From the NCBI GenBank assembly GCA_016806145.1, contig CP063167.1, positions 926,501 to 990,500 of the forward strand: a DNA stretch of 64,000 nt. The letters run 5' to 3'. This DNA is from Variovorax paradoxus (GTDB lineage: Bacteria; Pseudomonadota; Gammaproteobacteria; Burkholderiales; Burkholderiaceae_C). The notes beneath the pieces were generated by a model. That model made no database searches. It was not told the DNA's origin and was given only the letters and a program-made list of their open reading frames with translations. The stretch's first letter is position 1. Each line of letters begins with the position of its first letter. Below are positions 44,381 to 53,327 of the stretch, piece after piece. Both the position numbers and the translations under genes were made by a program.

Positions 44381-45294
44381 AAGTAGGTCCTGTCGGGGTG
44401 TGCATCGTGGCGGGCGACGCGATCCAAAAATCGCAGGCGCAGCTGCTCGCCCGCCCGGGCTTCGATCGAGTCGGCTGGCACCAAGTGCACGGTATCCTGC
44501 CCCTGCCGCCCCACCCGCAGCAGCGCCGGGGTCCAGGCCGCGCCAGATCCAGTGGCTCGGACCTCGCCGACGTAGTCAGCCGCGGCCGGGGCACACATGG
44601 TTGGAGGCAGCTTGACCTCAATGACGCGCGATCGGTCGACGCCCATCGCGCAACGGCTCACCGTGCAGCTCAGCTCATGCGCGCGTTCGAGCACCGCACG
44701 CGCGCCAGCCAGATCGCCAAGCGCGATCAGGCGCCGCGCCTCCGTCGACGAACTGCGCACGGGAGGATGCTGCGAGGGCACGCACGACGCGGGGACAGTC
44801 GCCAAGGGCACGGGATCGACGGTGAACCCGCTAGAGGCGCCGAGCTGGGCAAGGAACCCGACGGTGCCTTGCCTGCCTTGGCCGCATGCGAAGTTCTCGC
44901 CGACCACCAGATGCTTCATGCGCAGTTGCCGAAGCAAAGTACCTTCGGTGAATTCCCGTGCCGACTGAGCTGCGCGCGCGCCATCGAAGCGCAGGACCAT
45001 CGCGAAGTCCACCGCGCCTGTGAGCGCTAGCAGCTGCAGCCGGTCCGAGAGGCTGCTGATCAAGCGCGGCGCATGCGCACTGCCCCTGAGCAAGGCACGC
45101 GGATGGGGATCGAATGTCACCAGCGCGGTGGGCACGCCCAGGCGATCGCCGTGCGCCCTGAGCGTAGCCAGCACGTGGCGATGGCCCCGGTGCACGCCGT
45201 CGAACATGCCGATCGTCACGGCAGCGCCGCGCTCAAGGCCCCGAGGCGGCAGCGCCCCGAGACCCTGGAGATCGGCTTCGTCGATGAGCTTCAT
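44377..45294 (-). CDS. RibF-like FAD synthetase with degenerate riboflavin kinase domain
   Basis: This 305-residue protein has the nucleotidyltransferase domain of bacterial RibF: TIGMFDGVHRGHRHV, VTFDPHPRALL and VVGENFACGQGRQGT. The C-terminal kinase part is poorly conserved: after RSSSTEARRLIALGDLAGAR the usual Gly-x-Pro-Thr-Ala-Asn motif of riboflavin kinase is not visible. It may therefore adenylylate FMN to FAD but not phosphorylate riboflavin. The ATG at 45294 was chosen at the domain start. Placement inside an operon for an FADH2-dependent monooxygenase and its flavin reductase suggests a dedicated FAD supply. Confidence 0.85.
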   Translation of the reverse strand: MKLIDEADLQGLGALPPRGLERGAAVTIGMFDGVHRGHRHVLATLRAHGDRLGVPTALVTFDPHPRALLRGSAHAPRLISSLSDRLQLLALTGAVDFAMVLRFDGARAAQSAREFTEGTLLRQLRMKHLVVGENFACGQGRQGTVGFLAQLGASSGFTVDPVPLATVPASCVPSQHPPVRSSSTEARRLIALGDLAGARAVLERAHELSCTVSRCAMGVDRSRVIEVKLPPTMCAPAAADYVGEVRATGSGAAWTPALLRVGRQGQDTVHLVPADSIEARAGEQLRLRFLDRVARHDAHPDRTYL

Positions 45295-45328
45295 GGTCGC
45301 GAAACGATGCTGCGCATGCTCGCGCCGA

Positions 45329-46882
45329 TCAGATGGCCATGGTCCCGCTGAGCGAGAGCTGCTCTTGGTGGCGGGCAGCGTCCATTGCCTTGGCATAGTC
45401 AGCCGTGGCTTTGTACTCGGTTTCGTCGTCGACGACGGAGTCGATGCCACAGACCCGCCGAGCCAGCTTGCCGTAGCTGCCGGAGCCGGAGAACTCCGCG
45501 CGCTGCATCGTGAGCATCCGGATGCTCTGCAGCGGCGTGCCGTTGAAGTTCTCGAAGACGAACAGGCGGCTGCCCCAGTCCGTGAGAAACAGATCGCGGA
45601 TCACACGGCCGATCTTGAGTCGGTCCTTGGGTCGGCCCACGGGACCGCTGTTCATCTTCTCGAAGACAGTGTTGAGCTTCGAGTCCTCCCACTGGTCCTC
45701 CGTTGCGAACAGCAGCGCGCTGCGCCCGGACAGGTCCACGAGCTCGTAGATCATGTGGGAGAAGTTCTCCAGGTACAGGGCTCGCCCGAAGTCGTAGATC
45801 AGGATGTTGGGCTTGTACAGTCCGCCTGGAGTGTGGAAGCCGAGCTCCTCGCTGGCGATCACGTGGGCAAGCATGGCCTGATGGAACCCGATGAGCTTGG
45901 CAACCCGCGTCTGCACGGCCGGAATCTTGCTGGTTCCGATGTGCTCGGTGATCAGCACGGCCAGGCCGGCCATGAGTTCGGAGCGAACCATCTGGCGCAC
46001 GAGCGCGTGGTAGTGCAGCCAGTCGAAGACGCGCTGAGGGTAGAGCTTCGCGTGTTCGGGATTGCCGAGGTGGAAGACGTGCGACCAGGGGATGAAGACC
46101 TTATCGAAGACAGTCATGCCGTCGAGTTCGTCGCCCTGCGATGCAAGAGGATGCTCGACACGGTCTTCCTTGACCAGGCTCTCGCGGCAGACCACCGACA
46201 CGCCCTTGGTGGCCAGGGGCACTGCCGCGAAGATGATCTGGTCTCCCGGTATGCCTGGGCGGAAGCAGACGCCGATGTGCACCCAGTCGGCAAACGCGGT
46301 GCCAGTGGAGACTGCCTTCACGCCGTCCACGACGATGCCCTTGTCGTTGCGCTCGATGACGCGCAAGGCCGGCGAGCGGGCTTGCGCTTCCGGCGTGGAA
46401 CGGTCCATCTGCGGGTCAACGAAGTTGGGCGCGCAGTTGTGGTCCAGGTCGCGCACCGACTGCCAGAAGTCCACGATGTTGCGTGCAAGCTCCTTCCCCT
46501 CGGTGCCCACCGACTGCTTCTGCCAGGGCATGGGATCGTCCGTGTAGGTCGTGAGCACGTAGTTGTTGACGTCGGGCGTGCGCGGAAACGATGCGCCGGC
46601 CATCTCGCGCATCACGAACTCGTGGTAACGGCGCTTGCGCTTGAGGTCTTCCTTCGTACGATGGTTGAACCACATCATCGAGCGACGCTCGCCGTCGTCG
46701 TCCACGAACGTCATGATGTCCTGCAGGTCCGACCGATGGTGCAGGTCATAGAACTCTGCGTGCCTGCGGGCATAGTCTCGAGTCTTCGGATGAGTGGCGA
46801 CGTTGTCGATCTTCTCGTTGCCGACCCAGACGACCCGACCGTCGTCGAGTGAGTCGAGATATTGCTGACCTGTGCGGAGCAT
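45329..46882 (-). CDS. FADH2-dependent phenol monooxygenase (HpaB/TftD family)
   Basis: This 517-residue protein belongs to the 4-hydroxyphenylacetate 3-monooxygenase oxygenase family, which also includes chlorophenol, nitrophenol and resorcinol hydroxylases (TftD, TcpA, HadA, GraD). Visible blocks are LRTGQQYLDSLDDGRVVWVG, MMWFNHRTKEDLKRKRR, FPRTPDVNNYVLTTYTDDPM, VVDGVKAVSTGTAFADWVHI and IPWSHVFHLGNPEHA. It uses FADH2 from the flavin reductase to hydroxylate a phenol. With the downstream ring-cleavage genes the expected product is hydroxyquinol; a substituted phenol or resorcinol would be the substrate. The ATG at 46882 is preceded by AAGGAAA. Confidence 0.92.
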   Translation of the reverse strand: MLRTGQQYLDSLDDGRVVWVGNEKIDNVATHPKTRDYARRHAEFYDLHHRSDLQDIMTFVDDDGERRSMMWFNHRTKEDLKRKRRYHEFVMREMAGASFPRTPDVNNYVLTTYTDDPMPWQKQSVGTEGKELARNIVDFWQSVRDLDHNCAPNFVDPQMDRSTPEAQARSPALRVIERNDKGIVVDGVKAVSTGTAFADWVHIGVCFRPGIPGDQIIFAAVPLATKGVSVVCRESLVKEDRVEHPLASQGDELDGMTVFDKVFIPWSHVFHLGNPEHAKLYPQRVFDWLHYHALVRQMVRSELMAGLAVLITEHIGTSKIPAVQTRVAKLIGFHQAMLAHVIASEELGFHTPGGLYKPNILIYDFGRALYLENFSHMIYELVDLSGRSALLFATEDQWEDSKLNTVFEKMNSGPVGRPKDRLKIGRVIRDLFLTDWGSRLFVFENFNGTPLQSIRMLTMQRAEFSGSGSYGKLARRVCGIDSVVDDETEYKATADYAKAMDAARHQEQLSLSGTMAI

Positions 46883-46926
46883 GGGTATTTCCTTTTGACA
46901 ATGGTTGGGGAGATGTCGCCTTCCGC

Positions 46927-47523
46927 TCAATGAGCAGTCGGCCGGGTGGTTGCATAGCTTCGCCTGCAGTAGACAAGCGGCTCACGGTGCTCTTCTTCAT
47001 GCGTCTTGCTTGCCAGCACGCGTGCCAGGAAGACGCTGTGCGTTCCGACTTCCATGGACTCGATGACGCGGCAGTCCAGCGCGATCGTGGCGTCCTCGCT
47101 GCAAGGCGAGCCAGTGGCCAGCGTGTGCCACCGGCCCGAGCCGAAGCGTTCGGGCATCGACAGCTTTCCCACGCCGGCGAACATGTCCGAAGTGGATCGT
47201 TGCTGCGAACTCAGCCAGTTAACGCAAAGCACGTCGTTCTGCTTGATGACGCTGTTCACGTAGCTTCGTCTGTTCATGCAGACCAGCACCGTGGGCGGCG
47301 TGTCGCACACGGAGGCGACGGCCGAGCAGGTCACGCCTGCCATGCCGCCAGGGCCATCCGTCGTCACCACCGTCACGGCGGTCACAGCTCTTGCCAGTGC
47401 ATCGCGGAATTCGGCAACCGAGATGCCGGGCTCCAGGAGGTCATCGAGCGCATCAGGCGCACCCGTTCCTTCGGACGCCGCCAGGATGGCAGCTGCTTTC
47501 TCATTCATTTCCTCTGCGTTCAT
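46927..47523 (-). CDS. flavin reductase (HpaC/TftC-type) of the two-component monooxygenase
   Basis: This 198-residue flavin reductase domain protein shows FRDALARAVTAVTVVTTDGP, GMAGVTCSAVASVCDTPPTV, VCMNRRSYVNSVIKQNDVLC and VNWLSSQQ, the standard flavin-binding blocks of the HpaC/DIM6 family. It reduces FAD with NAD(P)H and passes it to the monooxygenase encoded 44 bp downstream. The ATG at 47523 with GGAG upstream was chosen over an upstream in-frame ATG at 47676. Confidence 0.9.
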   Translation of the reverse strand: MNAEEMNEKAAAILAASEGTGAPDALDDLLEPGISVAEFRDALARAVTAVTVVTTDGPGGMAGVTCSAVASVCDTPPTVLVCMNRRSYVNSVIKQNDVLCVNWLSSQQRSTSDMFAGVGKLSMPERFGSGRWHTLATGSPCSEDATIALDCRVIESMEVGTHSVFLARVLASKTHEEEHREPLVYCRRSYATTRPTAH

Positions 47524-47623
47524 CGTTGCACTCCAGTTCCGTCGTGGATAGCGGGGTTCGGCGAGTAAGGAAAACTTTACGCGCCGCATCTGTTGATGAA
47601 CATGCCTCGCGAAGGCATACACA

Positions 47624-49057
47624 CTATTCCCCGAGTGACCTGGAGGCAGGCGTGCCCTGCACCGCCAGCGTTGCAACTACGTCCGAGCGCTTAGTTCCGA
47701 GTTCGGGAGAAGCCGGCGCAGCGCCGGTTCTGCGCGCGGTATGCAACAGGAGCGCGATGCCAAGAGACGCAAAGCCACTGAGCACGTACTGCAGTTGCAG
47801 TGAAAGGCCTGCCGCCACGAACGCCGTGCCCATGATTGCGCCACAGATGGCTCCGCCGCGCCCGAGCCCGATGATCACGCCCAGGCCGGTCGAGCGCACA
47901 TCCGTCGGATAGACCGTCGCGCAGTAGGCGCTGAGATTGACTTGCGCGCCGACGATGAATCCGCCGGCCAGACCGACCACCGTGAAGAGCATGAGCCGAT
48001 TGGCAGGTGCGAGACCGACCGTGGCAATGGCTGCGGCGGCGAGCAGGAATGCCGCGGTCAGGGGCCACCACGACTGCACCCGATCAACGACACGCGCAAG
48101 CACCAATGAGCCAACGATGCCGCCCAGGGAGAACGTCGAGGACACCAGGATGGCATCGCCAAGTCCGAAGCCTCCGGCCACCAGGAGCGTGGGCAGCCAG
48201 GTGATGATGTAGACGATCACCAGCTGGTTCAAGAACGAGGCCGCGCCGAGCAGCACGCTGGTCCGCAGATGCTCACCACCGAAGATGCGGCGCAGTGTGC
48301 CGGCGTCCTTGGCAGCGTGCTCTGCCAACACGAACCGCTCGGCATGCGCGACGTTCAATTCCGGGTTAAGCCGCTGCAAGGTCCGCGCGATGGCTTTCGG
48401 ATCCGCGCCACGCGCGACCAGGAAGCGGACGGACTCCGGCAGGGCTGCGCACAGCATCACCAGCAGCAGCATCGGCGCGATGCCACCGGCAATGAACACC
48501 GCCTCCCAACCATGGCTCGCCAGAAGGTACGTGGAGAGCGGGCCGCCGAGGACGCCCCCAAGCGGAAAGGCGGCGTACATGACACTGACCATCGTCGCGC
48601 GAGAGCGCCTTGGCGCGAACTCCGACACCATCGCGATGACGTTGGAGAGAGCACCACCCAGTCCAGCGCCCGTGAGGGCGCGAAGCACGAACAGCGAGCT
48701 GAAGCCGCCGGCCAGCGGCGTGAGCAAGGCGAAGACGGCGAACGTCGCGGTCGCCCAGAGAATGGCCGGCCGGCGCCCGACGCGGTCCGCCATGAGGCCA
48801 AAAAGCGCTGCGCCAGCGGCCGCCCCGGCATAGTGCGCCGCAAAGATTGGTCCAAATGCCTCGCGCGGCAGTTGCCATGCGCGTGCGATGACGGGCGCGG
48901 CGTAGGTGATGGCGAGCGTATCGAAGCCATCGAGCAGCGCGACCAGCGCGCACAGGGCGACGATGGCAAGCAACAACGGACTGCTGCGTGATGCGTCGAT
49001 CGCCTCATCAACATCGATGACATACGGTGCGGGCGATCCAGAGGTGGTGTTGTTCAT
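47624..49057 (-). CDS. MFS transporter, AAHS family (aromatic acid:H+ symporter)
   Basis: This 477-residue permease has 12 helices. It carries the AAHS signature in helix 1 (ALVALLDGFDTLAITYAAP), motif A after helix 2 (GLMADRVGRRPAI) and the helix 4 block RALTGAGLGGALSNVIAM. AAHS carriers such as PcaK and BenK import protonated aromatic acids. It lies first or second in the catabolic operon and should import the substrate, which hints at an aromatic carboxylate such as a hydroxybenzoate rather than a neutral phenol. Confidence 0.9.
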   Translation of the reverse strand: MNNTTSGSPAPYVIDVDEAIDASRSSPLLLAIVALCALVALLDGFDTLAITYAAPVIARAWQLPREAFGPIFAAHYAGAAAGAALFGLMADRVGRRPAILWATATFAVFALLTPLAGGFSSLFVLRALTGAGLGGALSNVIAMVSEFAPRRSRATMVSVMYAAFPLGGVLGGPLSTYLLASHGWEAVFIAGGIAPMLLLVMLCAALPESVRFLVARGADPKAIARTLQRLNPELNVAHAERFVLAEHAAKDAGTLRRIFGGEHLRTSVLLGAASFLNQLVIVYIITWLPTLLVAGGFGLGDAILVSSTFSLGGIVGSLVLARVVDRVQSWWPLTAAFLLAAAAIATVGLAPANRLMLFTVVGLAGGFIVGAQVNLSAYCATVYPTDVRSTGLGVIIGLGRGGAICGAIMGTAFVAAGLSLQLQYVLSGFASLGIALLLHTARRTGAAPASPELGTKRSDVVATLAVQGTPASRSLGE

Positions 49058-49131
49058 TGCAGCGTCCTTGTCGAGTTACAGGGCACGGGACCGCTTGGGT
49101 CCCGACGAAAAAAAGCTGACGAGGTAGACGA

Positions 49132-50148
49132 CTAGAGCGGCATCCGCGCCTGCAGCCACAGGCGCATGCCTTCAGGCTTGTTGCGTGCGCCGAACTCCTG
49201 CTGGAGCTTCGCGACCAGCGCCAGACGGGGAGTCAGGTTGTAGGTGAGGTAGGGCCCGAACGAGTTGACGCGTCCACGGTTGCCATTGCCGCTCGCGACC
49301 CTTCCGGCCTGCTCGTCGTCCGTCGTCTGTCGATAGACATAGCCATTGAATCCGACCACCAACTGGGGGTTGACGCGATAGCCACCGCTGAACTCGATGC
49401 TCGCCTCGTTGCCAGAGCGGTAGTCCGTAGCCTTGTTGCGCTGGTTCGCGGCGTAGCGAAGCTTCGCGTTGAGGTCGAAGCCAGTTGCCGGGAACCAAGT
49501 AAAGGCATAGAACACCGCGGCCTGCGCATAGTTGCGCCCCGTGTTGACCCGCTCCGACACATCGTAGGTACCGGTTTTCAGGTGCAGATCGATGCCGGTG
49601 GTCTGATGGAAGGTCTCGGAATGCCACCCCAGGATGACCGGCGACAGTGCCATGTCGGCCAGGCCTGTTCGGTTGCCGCCGCGGTTCAGCGGGACCTGGG
49701 CGTCGGGTCGCGCAACAGCAGCCTCGAGATCGCTGGCCACGATCGCTTGCACGACGCGAGTCTCGATCTTGGCTCCGAACAGGCGTGCACCAGGCCAGAC
49801 ATAGGACAGGCGCGGCGCGACCGTGTTCACAGCAAGACGAAACCGAGCGAGTTGCGGGTTGTCTTCGCCGGCGTGGTTCTTCGAGTGAGTCGCGCCGTAG
49901 TGCGAGTAGTAGACGAACCAATGCGCGCCCTCGGGGAGCATGACACCGTTGAAGTTCGTCTCTACGCCCATCGGGTAGGAATTGCCACCACCTTCCGTGG
50001 CGAACGCAGGACTGGCCAGCAGGAAGACTGCGACGGACAGCCATCGCCTACCCGGCGCGCGTGCGTTCGAAGAAGTCTGCGTTGATGTGGAATGCCCCGC
50101 GGAATCTGGACCGACGTGCTTGCCGCTAGCCGTTTCGAATGCGCCCAT
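49132..50148 (-). CDS. outer-membrane protein of the phenol-degradation MetA family
   Basis: This 338-residue protein has a signal peptide after an extended N-terminus (RRWLSVAVFLLASPAFATEG) and a beta-barrel-like sequence of alternating residues ending in RLWLQARMPL. Blocks such as GVETNFNGVMLPEGAHWFVY and HLKTGTYDVSERVNTGRNYA are typical of the MetA-pathway outer-membrane family found beside aromatic catabolic genes. It probably helps substrates cross the outer membrane. It is the most upstream gene of the operon and is divergent from the LysR gene. Confidence 0.85.
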   Translation of the reverse strand: MGAFETASGKHVGPDSAGHSTSTQTSSNARAPGRRWLSVAVFLLASPAFATEGGGNSYPMGVETNFNGVMLPEGAHWFVYYSHYGATHSKNHAGEDNPQLARFRLAVNTVAPRLSYVWPGARLFGAKIETRVVQAIVASDLEAAVARPDAQVPLNRGGNRTGLADMALSPVILGWHSETFHQTTGIDLHLKTGTYDVSERVNTGRNYAQAAVFYAFTWFPATGFDLNAKLRYAANQRNKATDYRSGNEASIEFSGGYRVNPQLVVGFNGYVYRQTTDDEQAGRVASGNGNRGRVNSFGPYLTYNLTPRLALVAKLQQEFGARNKPEGMRLWLQARMPL

Positions 50149-50409
50149 GCTCTAGCTCCTCGTAGTGGGAGCCCGGACATTAGGTTTGCAGGGCAACAAA
50201 GGACATTGGCGAAAAAGCATTCGCAGTATTCCGCTGCGTCATGGACTTTCAGGCACGTATGGCATCGCTCTTGCGACAGAGCCATGGCCAGGGCATCGTA
50301 TGCGCGCTGTTGGTGCAGAGCCGATGGCGAAAGGCGTAGTCGCCCGGATTGCGAAAAACCAGCTTCAACTCTAATCTGCGCAACGGATCGCCACTATGAG
50401 GTTGAAGAC

Positions 50410-51363
50410 ATGACCACCATGCCCCGCGAACATACAGAAGGCCTCGATCTGAACCAGTTGCGAGTGATGGATGTGCTGCTGCGCGAGCGCAGCGTCACGC
50501 GCAGCTCGATGGTGCTCAACACTAGCCAGCCCGCGCTAAGCAAGGCGCTGAGCAAGCTTCGCTGCTACTTCGACGACCCCTTGTTCATTCGCGTCGGATT
50601 GCAGATGGAGCCGACACCCAAGGCACTCGGGATGGCACCCGCCGTGCGGGCAATCCTCGACGGGGTGCAATCCCTGCATGTGGACCAGGTGCCCTTCGCT
50701 CCTCACGTGTCCAACCGCAACTTCAGCTTCCTCGCGGTGGATGCCGCGATCGTGGTGATGCTCCCGCCCATCGTGCGGGCATTGGAGTCCGAGGCACCAA
50801 ATGTGCACGTGAGTGCTATGCCATTGGAAGCCGAGCACCTCCATGGTTGGCTGCAGACCGGCAAGGCGGACATCGCCATCGGCTCCTACCCGCTGCTGAC
50901 GCAGGGGATCCGCCGCCAGATCCTGTTCAACGCTACATACATGAGCGTGATGCGTCGTGGACACCCCCGGCTGTCGACGACACCTACGACGGCCGAGTTC
51001 ACCGCCGAGCGACATGTGCTGGTGGCCGCGGAGCGCACGGGCCATGCGATGCAGATGGCGCAGGAGGCCCTTGAGGCAGTCATTCCCCAGAACAACATCG
51101 CCATCCGGGTGCCCGGCTTCACCGCCGCTGTGCTAGCGGCCAAGCAGACGGACGCGCTCGTGACACTGCCCTCCCCACTCGCTGCCGTCCTGGCGCGCGA
51201 ACTCGACCTCGAACTGGTCAAGCCGCCCGTGCGGCTTCCCAAGTTCGAGATCGCCCAGTACTGGCACGAGCGTTACCACCGCGAGCCTGGGAACATGTGG
51301 ATGCGCTCCATGCTCCACCGCCTCTTCCACTCCGGTTCACGCTTTGCTGCGAGCCTTCCCTAG
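50410..51363 (+). CDS. LysR-family transcriptional regulator of the hydroxyquinol operon
   Basis: This 317-residue LysR protein has an N-terminal winged helix (LDLNQLRVMDVLLRERSVTR, TSQPALSKALSKLRCYFDDP) and a periplasmic-binding-like effector domain (NFSFLAVDAAIVVMLPPIVR onward). It is divergent from the MetA/AAHS/monooxygenase operon, the usual position of the activator. About 260 bp separate the two starts and should hold the LysR binding site. I could not fix a single clear T-N11-A box. The effector is probably the substrate or a pathway intermediate. Confidence 0.9.
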   Translation: MTTMPREHTEGLDLNQLRVMDVLLRERSVTRSSMVLNTSQPALSKALSKLRCYFDDPLFIRVGLQMEPTPKALGMAPAVRAILDGVQSLHVDQVPFAPHVSNRNFSFLAVDAAIVVMLPPIVRALESEAPNVHVSAMPLEAEHLHGWLQTGKADIAIGSYPLLTQGIRRQILFNATYMSVMRRGHPRLSTTPTTAEFTAERHVLVAAERTGHAMQMAQEALEAVIPQNNIAIRVPGFTAAVLAAKQTDALVTLPSPLAAVLARELDLELVKPPVRLPKFEIAQYWHERYHREPGNMWMRSMLHRLFHSGSRFAASLP

Positions 51364-51639
51364 AGATTCTGTTTGGGTACGTCGTTATTCTTGCGCTGGA
51401 ATCGTCCGGGGTGACGCAGTATTGCTAGACGCCGGCGCAAGTCCGCGCGATGGGCGCGACGCGCGGCATCGTGCGCGGGCCAGCGACGCCTCTTCCGCGT
51501 GGTGAGCCCCACGTGCAGCTTGATCAAGTAGGCGACCATACAGACTCATGGTCAGGGAGCGAGAGATGGGATCGCCCGGTCTCGGCAATAAAGTCGCCAG
51601 GACGACGTAAACGCGACCTCATCACCCCCTTGACGGAGC

Positions 51640-52490
51640 GACTCAGATGTCCACGACGTGGCGCAGCAGGCCCAACGCCACGCGCCACGTCGTGCCGTCA
51701 CCCGAATCGATGATCAGATCTCGAAGCTGCACCAGCACGCGGTTTGGTTGGGAATGCATTCGTTCGACAAGACGGAAGGCCCAGTACTGCCCGCCGACGC
51801 CTGGTGCTGCTACGCAGCGCCATCAAGCAACTCTGCCAGTGCGCCGGCTACCACGCCACCGTCATGTGCCGCGCGCGCATTTCCAAACGTGATGTCTAGT
51901 GGCTGACACCTGCACCAGTCGCCGCGGCGCATGAGCGATGGCGTGAACGCCTTCATGCCCTTGGTGGTCGGTGAAGATCTCAGTCAGCTCGGCCCGGGAT
52001 ATCTGGGCGGCCTCAAAGAACACGCATGCGACGCCGCGGTACTCGCGAGTTCCACGATCAAAGGCTCTCGACGCTACCGTCCCTTTTTCACTCGCGTCCG
52101 ATCGCGCGAACTGGGCACGGGACTACCGAGGCGGCATGCTGCGGGTCCTTCGCGGCGCGGGGCAGAACGCGACCCGCATCGGGAACGCGTCGGCGAGCCC
52201 ACGGCCAACCGGTATTTGTACCTCGCGTCGAAGCTGTTCACTGAGCTGGATAGCATACGTTGCAATATCGACCCGGGACCGTCTGCCGACGCGCCTTTCG
52301 ACCTCCCGCCGACTCTCTTCCGCGTTTACTGCCGGAAGTGCTGGCCCGCCTGTGAGCCTACGAGATGCTCAAGGCACAGCTGGGGACAGGCTTCATCGAC
52401 TAGCTCTGCCGCATCAAGGAAGCCGAGATCAAACGCTTCAACCTCGGAGTCAGCGAGTGAGAACACCGCAAGTACTCCGACTTGTTCTGA
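51640..52490 (+). pseudogene. decayed glutamine-synthetase-family gene (C-terminal part)
   Basis: Plus-strand fragments in several frames line up with the C-terminal half of a glutamine synthetase-type ligase: RSAIKQLCQCAGYHATVMCR, FPNVMSSGWHLHQS, GGLKEHACDAAVLASSTIKG, SRRYRPF, SLASDRANWARDYRGGMLRV, RVGEPTANRYLYLASKLFTE and DPGPSADAPFDLP. Near the end EMLKAQLGTGFID-TAG-LCRIKEAEI and RFNLGVSE-TGA-EHRKYSDLF show two in-frame stops where Tyr and Trp are expected. The stop at 52490 lies 8 bp before the ferredoxin start, so the original operon was synthetase plus ferredoxin. Such ligases make gamma-glutamyl amides in some amine and aromatic-amine pathways. Confidence 0.85.
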
Positions 52491-52498
52491 GTCACGCC

Positions 52499-52807
52499 AT
52501 GCCCGCCATCCACGCCATCCAGAAAGACGGCAGCACGCGCGACATCGAGGCGAAGCTTGGCTCGAGCGTGTTGGAAGAGGCGATCCGAGGCAATGTCCAC
52601 GGCATCGACGCCGAATGCTGCGGTCGCTGCTCCTGCGCCACCTGCCATGTCTACGTCGACGACGCCTTTGTCGACCTGCTCCCACCTCCGGACGACATGG
52701 AGAATGAGATGCTCGACGGCGTTGCGGCCGAACGCCGACCAGGCAGCCGCCTGACGTGTCAGGTCACTGCTTTGAATCCGGAGGAAGGGAGTGAGTTCGA
52801 AGGTTAG
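52499..52807 (+). CDS. [2Fe-2S] ferredoxin (adrenodoxin/putidaredoxin type)
   Basis: This 102-residue ferredoxin has the vertebrate-type cluster motif C-x5-C-x2-C in DAECCGRCSCATCHVYV (near residues 38-49) and the fourth cysteine in RLTCQVTAL (near 87). Such ferredoxins serve cytochrome P450 or Rieske oxygenases. It starts 8 bp after the broken glutamine-synthetase-like gene and overlaps the convergent acetyltransferase by four bases. The FAD-dependent reductase at 53962-55323 is a plausible electron donor, although that cluster has its own Rieske ferredoxin. Confidence 0.88.
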   Translation: MPAIHAIQKDGSTRDIEAKLGSSVLEEAIRGNVHGIDAECCGRCSCATCHVYVDDAFVDLLPPPDDMENEMLDGVAAERRPGSRLTCQVTALNPEEGSEFEG

Positions 52808-53271
52808 GTCGATCTTGAGCGGATCAATCGATGACGGTACTGAACAAATCCTGAGCGCTCTGCTATGCGGTCGTACAGCCGCATCGCCGGCGCATTGCTC
52901 TCGAGTGTGAGCCAATACACACGCACCGCCTGATGGTTCTGCGCCTGCTCATAGACATGCCGAATCAGTTTCTCGGCGATGCCATGACACCGCATGACCG
53001 GATCGACGAAGAGATCCTGGAGGTAGCAGTAGTCCCCGTCCGTCCAAGTCGAAGGATGGTAGAGATAGTGCACCAGACCAACAACACGTTCGTCCACCTG
53101 CGCTACCGCACCGTGCACAGGCTGCGCCGCGTCATGCAGTTGCGTCCATGTCCTAAGGACTTGAGCGTCGGTGAAGCTAACCTTATAGAACTCCTGGTAT
53201 CCCCTCCACAGTACCCGCCAGCGATCGAAATCCCCGACCTCCACCGATCGAACTTGCAGATTCGAATTCAT
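52804..53271 (-). CDS. GNAT-family N-acetyltransferase
   Basis: This 155-residue GNAT protein has VRSVEVGDFDRWRVLWRGYQ at the N-terminus, the core beta-strand DYCYLQDLFVDPVMRCHGIA followed by EKLIRHV (acetyl-CoA-binding motif A, here RCHGIA for the usual RGxGxG/A), and the C-terminal VYWLTLESNAPAMRLYDRIA. It transfers an acetyl group from acetyl-CoA to an amine; the substrate is unknown. It is convergent with the ferredoxin gene, overlapping by four bases. Confidence 0.87.
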   Translation of the reverse strand: MNSNLQVRSVEVGDFDRWRVLWRGYQEFYKVSFTDAQVLRTWTQLHDAAQPVHGAVAQVDERVVGLVHYLYHPSTWTDGDYCYLQDLFVDPVMRCHGIAEKLIRHVYEQAQNHQAVRVYWLTLESNAPAMRLYDRIAERSGFVQYRHRLIRSRST

Positions 53272-53327
53272 TCAGTCTACCTCCCTCGGACCGTCTAGAT
53301 ACACGATTAGATCCTTCCGCGCACCGC

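Noticed and set aside
45020..46852. 610-residue open frame on the plus strand opposite the monooxygenase
   Set aside because: It is the antisense of two genes with clear family motifs; its own sequence is low in recognisable structure.
51931..52707. Long plus-strand frames upstream of the ferredoxin as new genes
   Set aside because: They mix pieces of a glutamine-synthetase-like pseudogene with out-of-frame sequence; only the ferredoxin part is a real gene.
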